In this document: one piece after another, positions 33,350 through 42,565 of the stretch | Layout: every line of letters begins with the position of its first letter | Numbering within the stretch: position 1 is the stretch's first letter | Assembly (NCBI GenBank): GCA_050946375.1 | Contig: JBMNUT010000003.1 | Coordinates: forward strand, 62,001 to 126,000 | Length of the DNA stretch: 64,000 bases | Source: UBA1794 sp050946375 | GTDB taxonomy: Bacteria > Bacteroidota > Bacteroidia > Bacteroidales > Bacteroidaceae | Reading direction: 5' to 3' | Notes under the pieces: generated by a model | The model's database searches: none | What the model was told of the DNA's origin: nothing | Seen by the model: the letters and a program-made list of their open reading frames with translations, nothing else | Program-made: the position numbers and the translations under genes

Positions 33350-33697
33350 TTAGGCTTGCTCGGGTTCTGCGTTGGTTTCGCTTGCATCGGCTGCAACTGC
33401 CGGATGGGATTCTTCCCAGTTCTGGTAAAGCTCTACCAGCTTTTTCAGGCCGAATGCCTTCATGTTGTTATGATAGATAACGTCGATGCATAAATCCAGC
33501 AGGTCTTTGCAATTGCTCTCTTGCGTGGCTATCAGAGAGCGTATGTTCAGTTTCAGTTTGTCGAGGGTGTATTCGTCGATTATGGCGTTCGCGTCGATCA
33601 GTCCGCTGAACAGATTGTATTTACGGATGGTGCTCAGGTTGTCGTCCGATACGTCTATGCTGCGGGTGGCAGTAGGGTTGGCTTGTAAGTGATACAT
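33350..33697 (-). CDS. Hypothetical protein
   Basis: About 115 residues starting MYHLQANPTATRSIDVSDD. The middle (LSTIRKYNLFSGLIDANAIIDEYTLDKLKLNIRSLIATQESNCKDLLDLCIDVIYHNNMKAFGLKKLVELYQ) is predicted helical and resembles nothing I can name; the C terminus is Ala/Glu-rich. A longer start at 33736 adds a Pro-rich leader and is less likely. It is followed 10 bases later by the YgiQ gene, so the two are probably co-transcribed. Confidence 0.6.
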   Translation of the reverse strand: MYHLQANPTATRSIDVSDDNLSTIRKYNLFSGLIDANAIIDEYTLDKLKLNIRSLIATQESNCKDLLDLCIDVIYHNNMKAFGLKKLVELYQNWEESHPAVAADASETNAEPEQA

Positions 33698-33724
33698 GGT
33701 GGGGATGAAAGGTTTTGGGGGAGG

Positions 33725-33772
33725 TTTTAAAAGCAAGGGCAGCCCCGGAGATTTTGCGGAGCATGCCCTTGC
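33725..33772 (-). terminator. Terminator of the phosphohexomutase gene
   Basis: On the minus strand GCAAGGGCA (33772-33764) pairs with TGCCCTTGC (33741-33733), with an inner stem, followed by TTTTAAAAC. Confidence 0.7.
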
Positions 33773-33806
33773 GGATAGTTATTCCGGACGGTGCCGGCCG
33801 ATGGGG

Positions 33807-35555
33807 TTAAATTCCGAGCGACTTCTTCACTGCTTCGATTTTTTCGTCGGCCTTCTGGCTGGCAGCTTCGTAGTCGGAACGGCTGTTCATCTGTCCTTTT
33901 ACTTCGATGTAGAACTTGATTTTCGGCTCTGTGCCGGAGGGGCGTACGCTGACCTTAGAGTTATCGGCGGTAAAGTACTGCAGCACATTGCTGGGCTCGG
34001 GCATTTCGAGACGGGTTTGCTGCCCTTTTTCGTCGGTAGCCGTAAGGGTCTGGTAATCTTTCGTCAGCACAATCGGGCTTCCACCCAGTTCTTTGGGCGG
34101 ATTGGCCCGGAAGTCGGCCATCATCTTCTTGATTTCTTCGGCACCGCTCTTGCCCTTCTTCACAACGCTGATGCCTTTCTCTTTGGAATATCCGTACTCT
34201 ACGTAAATGTCCTGAAGGAGTTCGTAGAGGCTCTTGTCCTGGTCTTTGACCCAAGCGGCAATCTCTGCGATGAGGCAGCAGGCGCTGACGGCGTCTTTGT
34301 CGCGCACGAAGTCTTCAGCCAGGAAGCCGTAGCTTTCCTCGCCGCCGCCGATGTATTTCTTTTTCCCTTCGTTCAGGCGGATTTCGCGGGCAATCCACTT
34401 GAATCCGGTGTAGCAGTCTACCATTTCGATGTGGTTGCGCTTTGCGATTTCGTGTATGACTTCGGTCGTAACGATGGTCTTTACAATAAATTCATTGCCT
34501 GTAAGTTTGTGCTTCTCCTGCATGTTGCGGATGATGTAGTAGAGGTAAATCAGTGCGGTCTGGTTACCGTTTACCAATATCCACTCGCCCTTGTCGTTTT
34601 TGATGGCAATGCCTACGCGGTCGGCGTCGGGGTCGCTGGCCATTACGAGGTCGGCATCGATTGCTTTGGCCTTCTCTATGGCCAGATTCAGGGCTGCAGG
34701 CTCTTCGGGGTTGGGGCTGACAACGGTGGGGAAGTCGCCGCTTACGACCATTTGTTCCTCTACGGTCGAGATGTTCTCGAAGCCCCACATGCTCAGTGCG
34801 CGGGGGATGATGCGGACACCCGTTCCGTGAATCGGGGTGTAGACTATCTTAATGTCTTTCTGGCGCTGGATGACTTCGGGGTCGATGCTGACGGTCTTTA
34901 CAGCTTCCAGGTAGGCTTTGTCTACATCCTCGCCGATGATTTGAATCAGTTCGGGGTTTCCTTTGAATTTGATGGCATCGGCCGATGCTATTTTATTTAC
35001 TTCTTCGATGATTCCCGTATCGTGCGGGGCCAGAACTTGCGCGCCGTCTTCCCAATAGGCTTTGTAGCCGTTGTATTCCTTGGGGTTGTGGCTGGCAGTG
35101 ATGTTGATGCCGCTCTGGCAACCGAGGTGGCGGATGGCGAAACTTACCTCGGGGGTAGGCCGGAGGTCATCGAAAAGGTAGACTTTGATGCCGTTGGCTG
35201 AAAATATCTGTGCGGATATTTCGGCAAATTTGCGGCTGTTGTTACGGCAGTCATGCCCTATTACTACGCTGATTTGCTTGCGGTCGGCAAAGTTCTTGTT
35301 GAGGTAGTTGGCAAAACCTTGCGTAGCTGCGCCTACGGTGTAGATGTTCATCCGGTTGCTGCCTGTGCCCATTATTCCGCGCAGGCCGCCGGTTCCGAAT
35401 TCCAGGTCTTTGTAGAAAGACTCGATGAGTTCCGTCTTGTCTGTTGCGTCCAGCATGCGGCGCACTTCTTTTTGCGTCTCTTCGTCGTAAGCAGGGGTCA
35501 ACCATTTGGCGGCCTTGGCGCTCACTTCTTTAAGCAAAGCTTCATTTTCTGCCAT
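33807..35555 (-). CDS. Phosphoglucomutase/phosphomannomutase (alpha-D-phosphohexomutase)
   Basis: A 582-residue enzyme, length typical of the PgcA branch. The phosphoserine loop is TASHNPKEYNG (Ser about residue 147), the metal loop is ASDPDADRVGIA, the sugar loop is GGGEESYGFL, and the C-terminal phosphate-binding loop is VRPSGTEPKIKFYIEV. It interconverts hexose 1- and 6-phosphates for glycogen, capsule or nucleotide-sugar synthesis. TATCTTTG stands 43 bases upstream. Glucose versus mannose preference cannot be told. Confidence 0.95.
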   Translation of the reverse strand: MAENEALLKEVSAKAAKWLTPAYDEETQKEVRRMLDATDKTELIESFYKDLEFGTGGLRGIMGTGSNRMNIYTVGAATQGFANYLNKNFADRKQISVVIGHDCRNNSRKFAEISAQIFSANGIKVYLFDDLRPTPEVSFAIRHLGCQSGINITASHNPKEYNGYKAYWEDGAQVLAPHDTGIIEEVNKIASADAIKFKGNPELIQIIGEDVDKAYLEAVKTVSIDPEVIQRQKDIKIVYTPIHGTGVRIIPRALSMWGFENISTVEEQMVVSGDFPTVVSPNPEEPAALNLAIEKAKAIDADLVMASDPDADRVGIAIKNDKGEWILVNGNQTALIYLYYIIRNMQEKHKLTGNEFIVKTIVTTEVIHEIAKRNHIEMVDCYTGFKWIAREIRLNEGKKKYIGGGEESYGFLAEDFVRDKDAVSACCLIAEIAAWVKDQDKSLYELLQDIYVEYGYSKEKGISVVKKGKSGAEEIKKMMADFRANPPKELGGSPIVLTKDYQTLTATDEKGQQTRLEMPEPSNVLQYFTADNSKVSVRPSGTEPKIKFYIEVKGQMNSRSDYEAASQKADEKIEAVKKSLGI

Positions 35556-35597
35556 GTTCGATATGTTTTGTTGAGTTTGTTCTTCCTATTTTGCTGC

Positions 35598-35605
35598 AAA
35601 GATAC
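35598..35605 (-). promoter_or_regulatory. -7 box for the phosphohexomutase gene
   Basis: TATCTTTG on the minus strand, 43 bases before the start codon. Confidence 0.55.
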
Positions 35606-35631
35606 GTTTTTCTTCGCTATGTGCCATGCGC

Positions 35632-35706
35632 TTCGGCAAAAAGCGGCAATCCTTTTCGTGAAAAGTCGGGGCGGTCGGGGCGAAAAGTGTCAGGCCTTTT
35701 TGCGGT
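35632..35706. repeat. Interspersed repeat, copy cluster 6
   Basis: GGCAAAAAGCGGCAATCC, TTTTCGTGAAAAGTCGGGGC and GGGGCGAAAAGTGTCAGGCC, then TTTTTGCGG. Period about 24 bases. It lies between the phosphohexomutase promoter and the 3' end of the PorZ-like gene. Confidence 0.6.
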
Positions 35707-35725
35707 TTCCGCTGGCGTCGCCGGT

Positions 35726-38068
35726 TCAGCGGATAACGGCTATTTTCGTGACTACGCTCTCTTTTCCTTCCGCATTGGTTGCCAGAACCATGTATATGCC
35801 TCGGGATACCCGTTTGCCCTCTTGGTTGCAGCCGTCCCAGGTGTACATGCCGCCGGTCGAGGTGCCTTGTCGTACAAGGCGTCCGCTTGCATCGACAATT
35901 TTGATGTCGCTGTCGTACATGAGCCCTCTGATGGCGATGGGGCCGGTATAGTCGCTGCGTACGGGATTGGGATAGGCATGGACTTCGGAAGAGAATTCGG
36001 CCTGGCCTTCGGTTGCGTCGCTTTGATAGGAAACGATGCCTTCGGCCGTGCCGATGAAGACTTCTCCGGTGCGGGGGAAGATGGCTATGCTCTGGATATT
36101 ATTGGAAGGCAGCGGGCTGTTGTCGGTAGTGAAGTGCTGCAGTTCGGTCATGTTGTCGGAGTCGATGAGGTAGAGCCCGTTTTCTTGGGTGCCGAACCAT
36201 TTCCGGTTTCCTCCGTCCACTGCGATGGCGTTGATGCGCTGCCCGTCGAGCAGATAGTCGGCCAGGTTCGTGCCGTCGTTGCGGGGAATCTTGACTTGCG
36301 TAAAGTAGAAATTCTCGTCGTACCAGCGGTCGGGATTCTCGATGAGCAAGGGTCCTTCGTTGGAGCCTACCCAAATGCCTCCGTCTTTGTCTTCGGCCAG
36401 GGAAAAGATGCGGAGGTCTCCGCTGCTTGCGATGTTGCTTCCGTCCTGATTGTAGAATGTTGTACGGCTTTGTGCCTGGTCGTCTTCGGAAGACTCAAGC
36501 ACATTGCCGAATGTGATGCAGCACAATCCGCTGGTGGCTTTCATCGAACCCACCCACAGGCGCCCCTTTGAGTCGAAGAGGGAGCGGTTTGGCGCCCAAG
36601 TGGAGAGGGCGGGATAATAAGGGCGTATCCATGCTCCGTCGGATGCCCGCCGGACATTGACAACGCTGTCCACTTCCATGTTGAAGGCCCAGAGGTTTCC
36701 TTGAGAGTCGAAGTTCAAGCCGCTGACACGCACGTAGCGCTTGCTGTTGTTGAGGCAGGAACGCAGGGTGCTGTTTGCCTGATTGTATAATTGGACGAAC
36801 TGCCCGTTGCGGAACTCGTAGACCCCTTCGCCGATGGCGGAGGCGAAGGCTTGTGAAGTGTCGCTGGGGTTGAAGGCAATCGTGCTGATATCCATATAAT
36901 CAAGCTCGGTAATGTCGCTTATCCCTTCTTCCTGGAAAGAATACCAGTTGCCCTCTGAGTAGTACATGATGGTGCCGTTGTTGTAATAACGGTCCAGATA
37001 GGAACCGCCGCCGCATACGTATAGCTTGTCTTCGCCGCACATTGTCATGTAAGCGGCAAGGGGGCGCCGGGGGCCGGAGGGGGTTCTGAGCGTTTGGACC
37101 AGCGTAAATCCGGGATTGGTCTCGTCCAGTGTATAGGCGCATAGCTCTCCTGAGTTCATGGCTCCCCAGTACAGGCCGTCGGAATAGCATGCACTGTTGA
37201 AAGTCGAACGCTGGTCGAACGTAACCCACTCGTCGGCTGCGGAAAAGATGGCAAAACTGTATTGATTGGTGGCTATCATGCGGCCGTTTCCTGCCGTCGA
37301 AGTGTGATAATTGCCGGCGAGTATGCGCGTTGTCTCGTTGGTTTCCGGATTATAACGGTATATTCCGTTGGTCGCATCAAAGAAAAAAATAGTATTGTCA
37401 AACAGTATTGCGTTATAGAAGGCCTGATTGTTGATTTTCTCCCAGTTGCTGCTTTCCAAGAGGTTGTCCGAACGGTCACCGCGGTAGACCCCGTTTTGCG
37501 TAGTGGCGTAGATATATCCGTTTTGCTCTACGCAAGCGTACGTATTCTGGCCTAAAATGTAGGTATTCCCAAACTGTGCTGTGCGGGTGTCGATGCATAC
37601 GAGGCCAAAACCGGTGCACAAATAGGAATTAGGGCCGATATTGCATACGTTGTTTATTGTCTTGTTGTACGAAAGTGTCTTGTTCTGGTATTCGGACAGG
37701 TTGTACACGCTGTTGTCGTTGCCGTCCTGGTATAGCAGGTCGATGTTCGTATTCCGATAGACAATTACGAGGCATTTTGTCTCAGAGTTGTAGCGGATGG
37801 TAGAAATTGAGTTGTCGTTCAGGAAATTGATTTTGTTGTATTCTTCCAGAGAGCCGTCTTCTTTGTCGTAAGAGAAGAGGGAATTGGAAGCAATCGCGTA
37901 TATTTTGTTGCCCGCTGCGGTTACATAGGTCGGGACATCATAGGATTGGTGGATTTGCCATTGGCCGATGGCTTGCTGGGCGCTTGCCTGCAGGGGAAAG
38001 GCGAGCAAGAGCAAGAGCAGGCTTGACAGGGAGAGGAGGGGGAGTGGAATGGCTTTTTTGAGGTTCAT
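35726..38068 (-). CDS. PorZ-like two-propeller protein with T9SS-type C-terminal domain
   Basis: A 780-residue secreted protein (signal peptide 1-30, ending QASAQ). Two beta-propellers run from about 35 to 690: ISTIRYNSETKCLVIVYRNTNIDLL, YIYATTQNGVYRGD, and later the typical NGLYLIDSDNMTELQHFTTDNSPLPSNNIQSIAIFPRTGEVFIGTAEGIVSY. The last 85 residues form the sorting-type domain (VHAYPNPVRSDYTGPIAIRGL ... GIYMVLATNAEGKESVVTKIAVIR). Length and layout match PorZ of Porphyromonas, a type IX secretion component that handles A-LPS. No transmembrane or kinase domain is present, so it is not a hybrid two-component sensor. Whether a type IX system exists here cannot be seen. Confidence 0.82.
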   Translation of the reverse strand: MNLKKAIPLPLLSLSSLLLLLLAFPLQASAQQAIGQWQIHQSYDVPTYVTAAGNKIYAIASNSLFSYDKEDGSLEEYNKINFLNDNSISTIRYNSETKCLVIVYRNTNIDLLYQDGNDNSVYNLSEYQNKTLSYNKTINNVCNIGPNSYLCTGFGLVCIDTRTAQFGNTYILGQNTYACVEQNGYIYATTQNGVYRGDRSDNLLESSNWEKINNQAFYNAILFDNTIFFFDATNGIYRYNPETNETTRILAGNYHTSTAGNGRMIATNQYSFAIFSAADEWVTFDQRSTFNSACYSDGLYWGAMNSGELCAYTLDETNPGFTLVQTLRTPSGPRRPLAAYMTMCGEDKLYVCGGGSYLDRYYNNGTIMYYSEGNWYSFQEEGISDITELDYMDISTIAFNPSDTSQAFASAIGEGVYEFRNGQFVQLYNQANSTLRSCLNNSKRYVRVSGLNFDSQGNLWAFNMEVDSVVNVRRASDGAWIRPYYPALSTWAPNRSLFDSKGRLWVGSMKATSGLCCITFGNVLESSEDDQAQSRTTFYNQDGSNIASSGDLRIFSLAEDKDGGIWVGSNEGPLLIENPDRWYDENFYFTQVKIPRNDGTNLADYLLDGQRINAIAVDGGNRKWFGTQENGLYLIDSDNMTELQHFTTDNSPLPSNNIQSIAIFPRTGEVFIGTAEGIVSYQSDATEGQAEFSSEVHAYPNPVRSDYTGPIAIRGLMYDSDIKIVDASGRLVRQGTSTGGMYTWDGCNQEGKRVSRGIYMVLATNAEGKESVVTKIAVIR

Positions 38069-38095
38069 GTATGACTTTGGATGAAAAGGTACAAG

Positions 38096-38146
38096 GGTTT
38101 TCGGTAAAAGATGCAGTGCTTTTCGGGAAAAGCGCAGGGCATTTCT
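38096..38146. repeat. Interspersed repeat, copy cluster 7
   Basis: TTTTCGGTAAAAGATGCAGT, GCTTTTCGGGAAAAGCGCAG, GGCATTTC. The core GATGCAGTGC is the same as in the copy at 1907. It lies between the PorZ-like gene and rdgB. Confidence 0.6.
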
Positions 38147-38758
38147 TTAGAGGGTGGCGAGGAATTGCTTCATTGCCTCCAGGGAACGCGCCCGATGGCT
38201 TATCTGGTTTTTGACTTCGGGCGGGAGCTGGGCGAAAGTCTGGCTGTATCCTTCGGGAATGAATACGGGGTCGTAGCCAAATCCTTTGTCGCCTGCAGCG
38301 AAACGGGTGATGGTTCCCCGCACGATGCCTTCGAAGGTGTATTCTTTTCCGCCGAGGATGAGGGCAGTGACGGTGCGGAACTGGGCTGTCCGGTCGTCTT
38401 GGTTTTCCAGGTCTTGCAGGAGTTGCCGGGTGTTGGCCAGGTCGTCGTGTGCTTCTTTCGCACTGCCCTTGAGCAGGGCGTAGCGTGCGGAGAAGACGCC
38501 GGGAGCGCCTTGCAGGGCTTTCACCTCCAGTCCGGAATCGTCGGCGAAGCAGTCTGTGCCGTACTGGTCGTAGATGTATCTTGCTTTTTGCAGGGCGTTT
38601 CCTTCGAAGGTGTTTTGCGTCTCGGGCAGTTCTTCCCGGCAATCGATTTCCCGCAGGCTTCGGATTTGAAATTGGCTGCCTAAGATGGCAGCGGCTTCGG
38701 CCAGTTTGTGGGCATTGTTGGTGGCAAATACCAGCGTATGGGGGAGTGTCGTATTCAT
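38147..38758 (-). CDS. rdgB: XTP/dITP diphosphatase (RdgB/HAM1 family)
   Basis: About 203 residues from MNTTLPHTLVFATNNAHKLAEAAAIL. The family motifs are TNNxHK at the N terminus, DDSGLEVKALQGAPGVFSARYA (about 66-88), and GFGYDPVFIPEGYSQTFAQLPPEVKNQISHRARSL. The enzyme hydrolyses deaminated purine nucleoside triphosphates to keep them out of DNA. The start codon overlaps the thioesterase gene stop by four bases. It is the second or third gene of the operon starting with the membrane protein at 40401. Confidence 0.96.
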   Translation of the reverse strand: MNTTLPHTLVFATNNAHKLAEAAAILGSQFQIRSLREIDCREELPETQNTFEGNALQKARYIYDQYGTDCFADDSGLEVKALQGAPGVFSARYALLKGSAKEAHDDLANTRQLLQDLENQDDRTAQFRTVTALILGGKEYTFEGIVRGTITRFAAGDKGFGYDPVFIPEGYSQTFAQLPPEVKNQISHRARSLEAMKQFLATL

Positions 38759-39270
38759 GATTGATTGCTTGTTTTTTCTGAAGTCTCGGTTTCTTCTTCG
38801 GTATAGCATCCGGTGAATTTGAATTTTTCCCGTGCTTCTTCCTGGGAGAAGGTGTAGTAGAGGCAGCGGGCGGTGGTGCAGGTTTCGCCTTCTTTGCTCG
38901 TGATGCTTGCTTCTATCGTAATCCAATTCCGTTTCTGTTCTATTATTTTTGCTCTCAGGGTGAGTGGGCTTCCTTCTTCGATGCGGACGGGTTTCAGATA
39001 GCGGGTTTCCATCCGCGAGGTGACGCCGGTGGTCTGCAGTTTGCGGAATACGCACCATCCGCAGATTTCATCCAGCAGTGTGGCTTGTATGCCTCCGTGC
39101 AAAATGTGCAGCCAGCCTTGATAATTGGGCGAAGGCATCCATTGGCTTACGATTTCTTCTCCTTCTTCGTGGAATTCCAGTCTGAGGCCGATGGGATTTT
39201 CCGGGGCACAACCGAAACAGTTGTATCCTTCTACTTCTTGCCAGGGGTTACATAATTTTGTCTTTGCCAT
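38755..39270 (-). CDS. PaaI-like hotdog thioesterase
   Basis: A 171-residue hotdog-fold protein: NPWQEVEGYNCFGCAPENPIGLRLEF, then SPNYQGWLHILHGGIQATLLDEICGWCVF (the HGG...D catalytic loop) and METRYLKPVRIEEGSPLTLRAKII. These match acyl-CoA thioesterases of the PaaI superfamily. The C-terminal 20 residues are Glu/Thr-rich. It overlaps rdgB by four bases and lies 9 bases after the membrane protein gene, so all three are co-transcribed. The acyl substrate is unknown. Confidence 0.87.
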   Translation of the reverse strand: MAKTKLCNPWQEVEGYNCFGCAPENPIGLRLEFHEEGEEIVSQWMPSPNYQGWLHILHGGIQATLLDEICGWCVFRKLQTTGVTSRMETRYLKPVRIEEGSPLTLRAKIIEQKRNWITIEASITSKEGETCTTARCLYYTFSQEEAREKFKFTGCYTEEETETSEKTSNQS

Positions 39271-39279
39271 AGTTTGCCT

Positions 39280-40401
39280 TTAGATTTTGGGAGTGTCGAT
39301 AAAATCGTAGTACCACCAGTAGGAGCCATAGTAGGGGCTCTTTTTCAGGTCGGACAGTTGCTTGTCCTTATTTCCCGCTTCGCGGTTGCGTATGGTGAGG
39401 TAGTCGATGAACGAGTCGTTGAGCTCTTTGTCGGTAATGACATAGGGCTTTTCGGGATGCAGGTAGACGTATAGGGCATAAGCCTCGCGGTAGTGGCGGG
39501 GGAGTTGTTCGGCGGAGTAAAAGGGGGTGTAGTCGTCGAGGCTGGAAATGAACTGGTTCAGGTCTTTGTCGAGCAGGGCTTCAGTCAGTTTGATGTCGCA
39601 CTTCTGAAGGTCGGAGACCGGGGAATTCAGGTTTTTGGCCGATACATTTCGGGCAATGAAGCTGGTATCGATGCCTGCTTTCCCGTAGTTTTGGGGATAA
39701 TGGAAGAGTTTGTTCCCCAATTCTCCCTTGAGCAGGAGGGCATAGTTGCGCAGTTGGGTCATTTTGAGGGTCGGCTTCGGGTTGTTGCTGTCTATCTGCA
39801 AAACTTGATTGTAGTCATTGTTTTGTACGGCGCGCAGCATGGCTATTTCATTGCGGGTCGAGATTTTCAGCGGTGAGAATAGCCCTATGGTGAAGAAGCT
39901 GGCCGTGAAGAAAAACAGCATGCCAATGGCCCACGAAGAGAACGAGACGGTTGAGCGGTCGGAGCTATATGTCTCGTTTCCACTCAGCATGTATTTCCCG
40001 ATTCGCACGAGGCACAGGAGGACCAATATGCCTGCAATGACGGCATGGCGGAGGAAGATGGCGTTGTGACCGCTGGAACTTGCGTCTTGGTCGATGAAGA
40101 GATACAGTCCGGCGAGGGCGGGAATGTAGGAAATGAACAGGAACCGGAAACCGAGGTTGAAGCAGCTTCGGGTCAGATGCTGTATGCTGCAGAGCAGGAG
40201 TGTAGCCACTAATGCCACGCCCCATGGGGCAAACGATACGCGCAGTTCGAAGAGGCTGGAATAGGCATAGCCGAAAAGTTCCAGTTGCTCGTGGAATCCT
40301 TTATAAAGGAAAAGGAAAACGTAGATGGCAAATAGGAGACTGGTCAAAAATCTGACGTGGCGAATGTCTTTGGTTCGGTATGTCCGGTTGTTTCTGCTCA
40401 T
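39280..40401 (-). CDS. Polytopic membrane protein with C-terminal soluble domain
   Basis: A 373-residue protein with about five hydrophobic helices in the first half (FLTSLLFAIYVFLFLY, WGVALVATLLLCSIQ, FLFISYIPALAGLYLFI, HAVIAGILVLLCLV, WAIGMLFFFTASFFTIGLF) and a soluble second half (NEIAMLRAVQNNDYNQVLQIDSNN ... SPYYGSYWWYYDFID) with TPR-like helices. It resembles DUF6057 proteins of Bacteroides, a name I recall but cannot verify. Function unknown. It heads the unit with the thioesterase and rdgB. Confidence 0.7.
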   Translation of the reverse strand: MSRNNRTYRTKDIRHVRFLTSLLFAIYVFLFLYKGFHEQLELFGYAYSSLFELRVSFAPWGVALVATLLLCSIQHLTRSCFNLGFRFLFISYIPALAGLYLFIDQDASSSGHNAIFLRHAVIAGILVLLCLVRIGKYMLSGNETYSSDRSTVSFSSWAIGMLFFFTASFFTIGLFSPLKISTRNEIAMLRAVQNNDYNQVLQIDSNNPKPTLKMTQLRNYALLLKGELGNKLFHYPQNYGKAGIDTSFIARNVSAKNLNSPVSDLQKCDIKLTEALLDKDLNQFISSLDDYTPFYSAEQLPRHYREAYALYVYLHPEKPYVITDKELNDSFIDYLTIRNREAGNKDKQLSDLKKSPYYGSYWWYYDFIDTPKI

Positions 40402-40411
40402 GTCTGTTGTT

Positions 40412-40482
40412 GAAAAGTGCTGTGACTTTTGGATGCAAGCGTCAGCGGTTTTCAGGAAAAGGGTCGGTACTTTTAGAAAAAA
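40412..40482. repeat. Interspersed repeat, copy cluster 8
   Basis: GAAAAGTGCTGTGACTTTT, GGATGCAAGCGTCAGCGG, TTTTCAGGAAAAGGGTCGGT, ACTTTTAGAAAAAA. Several units in a row between glgB and the membrane protein gene. Confidence 0.6.
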
Positions 40483-40523
40483 TCCTCCGGGAAATTAAGC
40501 GAAGTGCGGCATTCCCCGGAGGA
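40477..40523 (-). terminator. Terminator of glgB
   Basis: On the minus strand TCCTCCGGG (40523-40515) pairs with CCCGGAGGA (40491-40483), followed by TTTTTTCT. Confidence 0.8.
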
Positions 40524-40538
40524 GTTCGGCAAGGCTTG

Positions 40539-42560
40539 CTACTTTTTCTTCTTTCTTAATACAACGGCAGAACGGGCCGGAATGTATATTTTGAGCCAAC
40601 CTTTTTTCTCTTTTTTGTAGAGGGGGTCTTCATTGGTGAAGTGTATCACGGTGTCGTCTGTCAGTCCGTTTCCTCCGAATTGGGGGGCATCGGTGTTCAG
40701 GACGACCTCGTATGCGCCTTCCGGGGTAAGGAAACCGTAGTCGGGGAAGGAGCGTGTGGGATTGAAGTTGAAGATGAAAATCAGTTCTCCGCGTGAATAT
40801 GCCAGGATTTGGTCTCCGTCGTTGTGCCAGATTTCCTGCACCGGCGTTTTCTGTATGCCGGGTTTGGCTGTCAGCACCTTGAGCATTTCGCGGTCGAAGT
40901 CACCAAGTTCGTGGTAACAGAGGTTCTTCCGGTCGACCAAGTCCCACTGCCTGCGGGCATATTTGTAGCTCCATCCGTTGCCTTCGCGGGGGAAATCGAT
41001 CCATTCCGGATGGCCGAACTCGTTGCCCATGAAGTTAAGATAGCCACCGTTGATGGTGGATGCCGTAACGAGACGTATCATTTTGTGCAGCGCCATGCCG
41101 CGTTGTACGGTGTAGTTCTCGTCTCCTTTCTGCATGTGCCAGTACATGTCAGCGTCGATGAGGCGGAAAATGATGGTTTTGTCGCCTACGAGCGCCTGAT
41201 CATGGCTCTCGCAGTAGGAAATGGTATGTTCATCGCTGCGACGGTTGGTAACTTCCCAGAAAATGGACGACGGTTTCCAGTCTTCGTCTATCTTCTCTTT
41301 GATGGTTTTTATCCAATAATCGGGAATATTCATGGCCATTCGGTAGTCGAAGCCATAGCCTCCGTCTTCAAAGGGGGCCGCCAGTCCCGGCATTCCGGAT
41401 ACTTCTTCGGCAATAGTGATGGCCTTGGGGTTGACTTCATGAATCAGTCGGTTGGCCAACGTCAGGTAGCAAATGGCATCATCGTCTTCGTGTCCGTTGA
41501 AATAATCCCCGTAATTGCAGAAAGCCTCGCCCAGACCGTGGCTGTAGTAGAGCATGGAGGTCACGCCATCGAAGCGGAAACCGTCCAGATGGTATTCTTC
41601 CAGCCAGAATTTGCAGTTGGACAAAAGGAAATGGATTACTTCGTTTTTGCCATAATCGAAGCAGAGAGAGTCCCAGGCCGGATGCTCGTGTCGGTCGCCC
41701 TTATTGAAGAACTGATAGGGATCGCCGCAGAAATTGCCCAATCCTTCTACCTCATTTTTTACGGCGTGGCTGTGGACGATGTCCATAATGACAGCGATAC
41801 CGTTTTTATGCGCTTCGTCGATGAGTCGTTTCAGGTCGTCGGGCGTTCCGAAGCGGGAAGACGCTGCGAAAAAGCTGGAGACGTGATAGCCAAAACTGCC
41901 GTAATAAGGATGTTCTTGCAGGGCCATTATCTGTATGCAGTTGTACCCGGCTTTGATGATTCGGGGCAGGATGTTCTCCCGAAACTCATTATATGTTCCG
42001 ACTTTCTCTTCCTCTTGTGCCATGCCGATGTGGCATTCGTAGATGAGGAGAGGGTCGGTATTGGGCTTAAATACCCGTTTCTTGAACTTGTAAGGCTTCT
42101 CCGGTGCCCAGACTTGTGCGGAGAAAATGTGAGTTTGCTCGTCTTGAACGACCCGTTGTGCCCATGCCGGGATACGTTCGCCATGGCCTCCTTCCCAATA
42201 GATATGGAACTTATAGAGATCTTCATGGTGGAGTGCGTCTTTCGGAAGCCTGATTTCCCAAATTCCGGCTTGGTCATCGATGCGTTTGAGGGCATATTCC
42301 GGCGATTCAGCCCAGTTATTGAACGAACCGACCAGATAAATTTGTGTGGCATTCGGCGCCCATTCGCGCAAAACCCATTCTTTCCCTTCTTTTTGCAGGC
42401 CGAAATACTTGTGTCCGTTGGCGAAATCCGAAAGCGAAAACTCGTGATTGCGGGTGAGTTCCGCCTCTTTGTCAATCGCGTGTTGGTGGCGTCCCTTGAT
42501 TGCCTCTTGGTAAGGCTCCAGCCAAGGGTCGTTTTTTAGTATTTTCAGTGTCTCTTCCAT
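40539..42560 (-). CDS. glgB: 1,4-alpha-glucan branching enzyme
   Basis: About 673 residues from MEETLKILKNDPWLEPY. GlgB transfers alpha-1,4 chains to alpha-1,6 branches in glycogen. The CBM48-like N domain (GLQKEGKEWVLREWAPNATQIYLVGSFNNW) is followed by the GH13 barrel: DIVHSHAVKN, DGFRFDGVTSMLYYSHG (nucleophile Asp), ITIAEEVSGMPG (acid/base Glu) and ISYCESHDQALVGD (stabilising Asp). The C domain ends in RSAVVLRKKKK. The YYSHG and FNGHED spacing fits the eukaryote-like branch common in Bacteroides. The upstream start at 42590 overlaps the YhcH family gene; the ATG at 42560 begins 5 bases after its stop. Confidence 0.95.
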   Translation of the reverse strand: MEETLKILKNDPWLEPYQEAIKGRHQHAIDKEAELTRNHEFSLSDFANGHKYFGLQKEGKEWVLREWAPNATQIYLVGSFNNWAESPEYALKRIDDQAGIWEIRLPKDALHHEDLYKFHIYWEGGHGERIPAWAQRVVQDEQTHIFSAQVWAPEKPYKFKKRVFKPNTDPLLIYECHIGMAQEEEKVGTYNEFRENILPRIIKAGYNCIQIMALQEHPYYGSFGYHVSSFFAASSRFGTPDDLKRLIDEAHKNGIAVIMDIVHSHAVKNEVEGLGNFCGDPYQFFNKGDRHEHPAWDSLCFDYGKNEVIHFLLSNCKFWLEEYHLDGFRFDGVTSMLYYSHGLGEAFCNYGDYFNGHEDDDAICYLTLANRLIHEVNPKAITIAEEVSGMPGLAAPFEDGGYGFDYRMAMNIPDYWIKTIKEKIDEDWKPSSIFWEVTNRRSDEHTISYCESHDQALVGDKTIIFRLIDADMYWHMQKGDENYTVQRGMALHKMIRLVTASTINGGYLNFMGNEFGHPEWIDFPREGNGWSYKYARRQWDLVDRKNLCYHELGDFDREMLKVLTAKPGIQKTPVQEIWHNDGDQILAYSRGELIFIFNFNPTRSFPDYGFLTPEGAYEVVLNTDAPQFGGNGLTDDTVIHFTNEDPLYKKEKKGWLKIYIPARSAVVLRKKKK

Positions 42561-42565
42561 AGAGG

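Noticed and set aside
35726..38068. A hybrid two-component sensor
   Set aside because: The propellers resemble those of such sensors, but there is no transmembrane helix, kinase, receiver or DNA-binding domain; the C terminus is a sorting-type domain.
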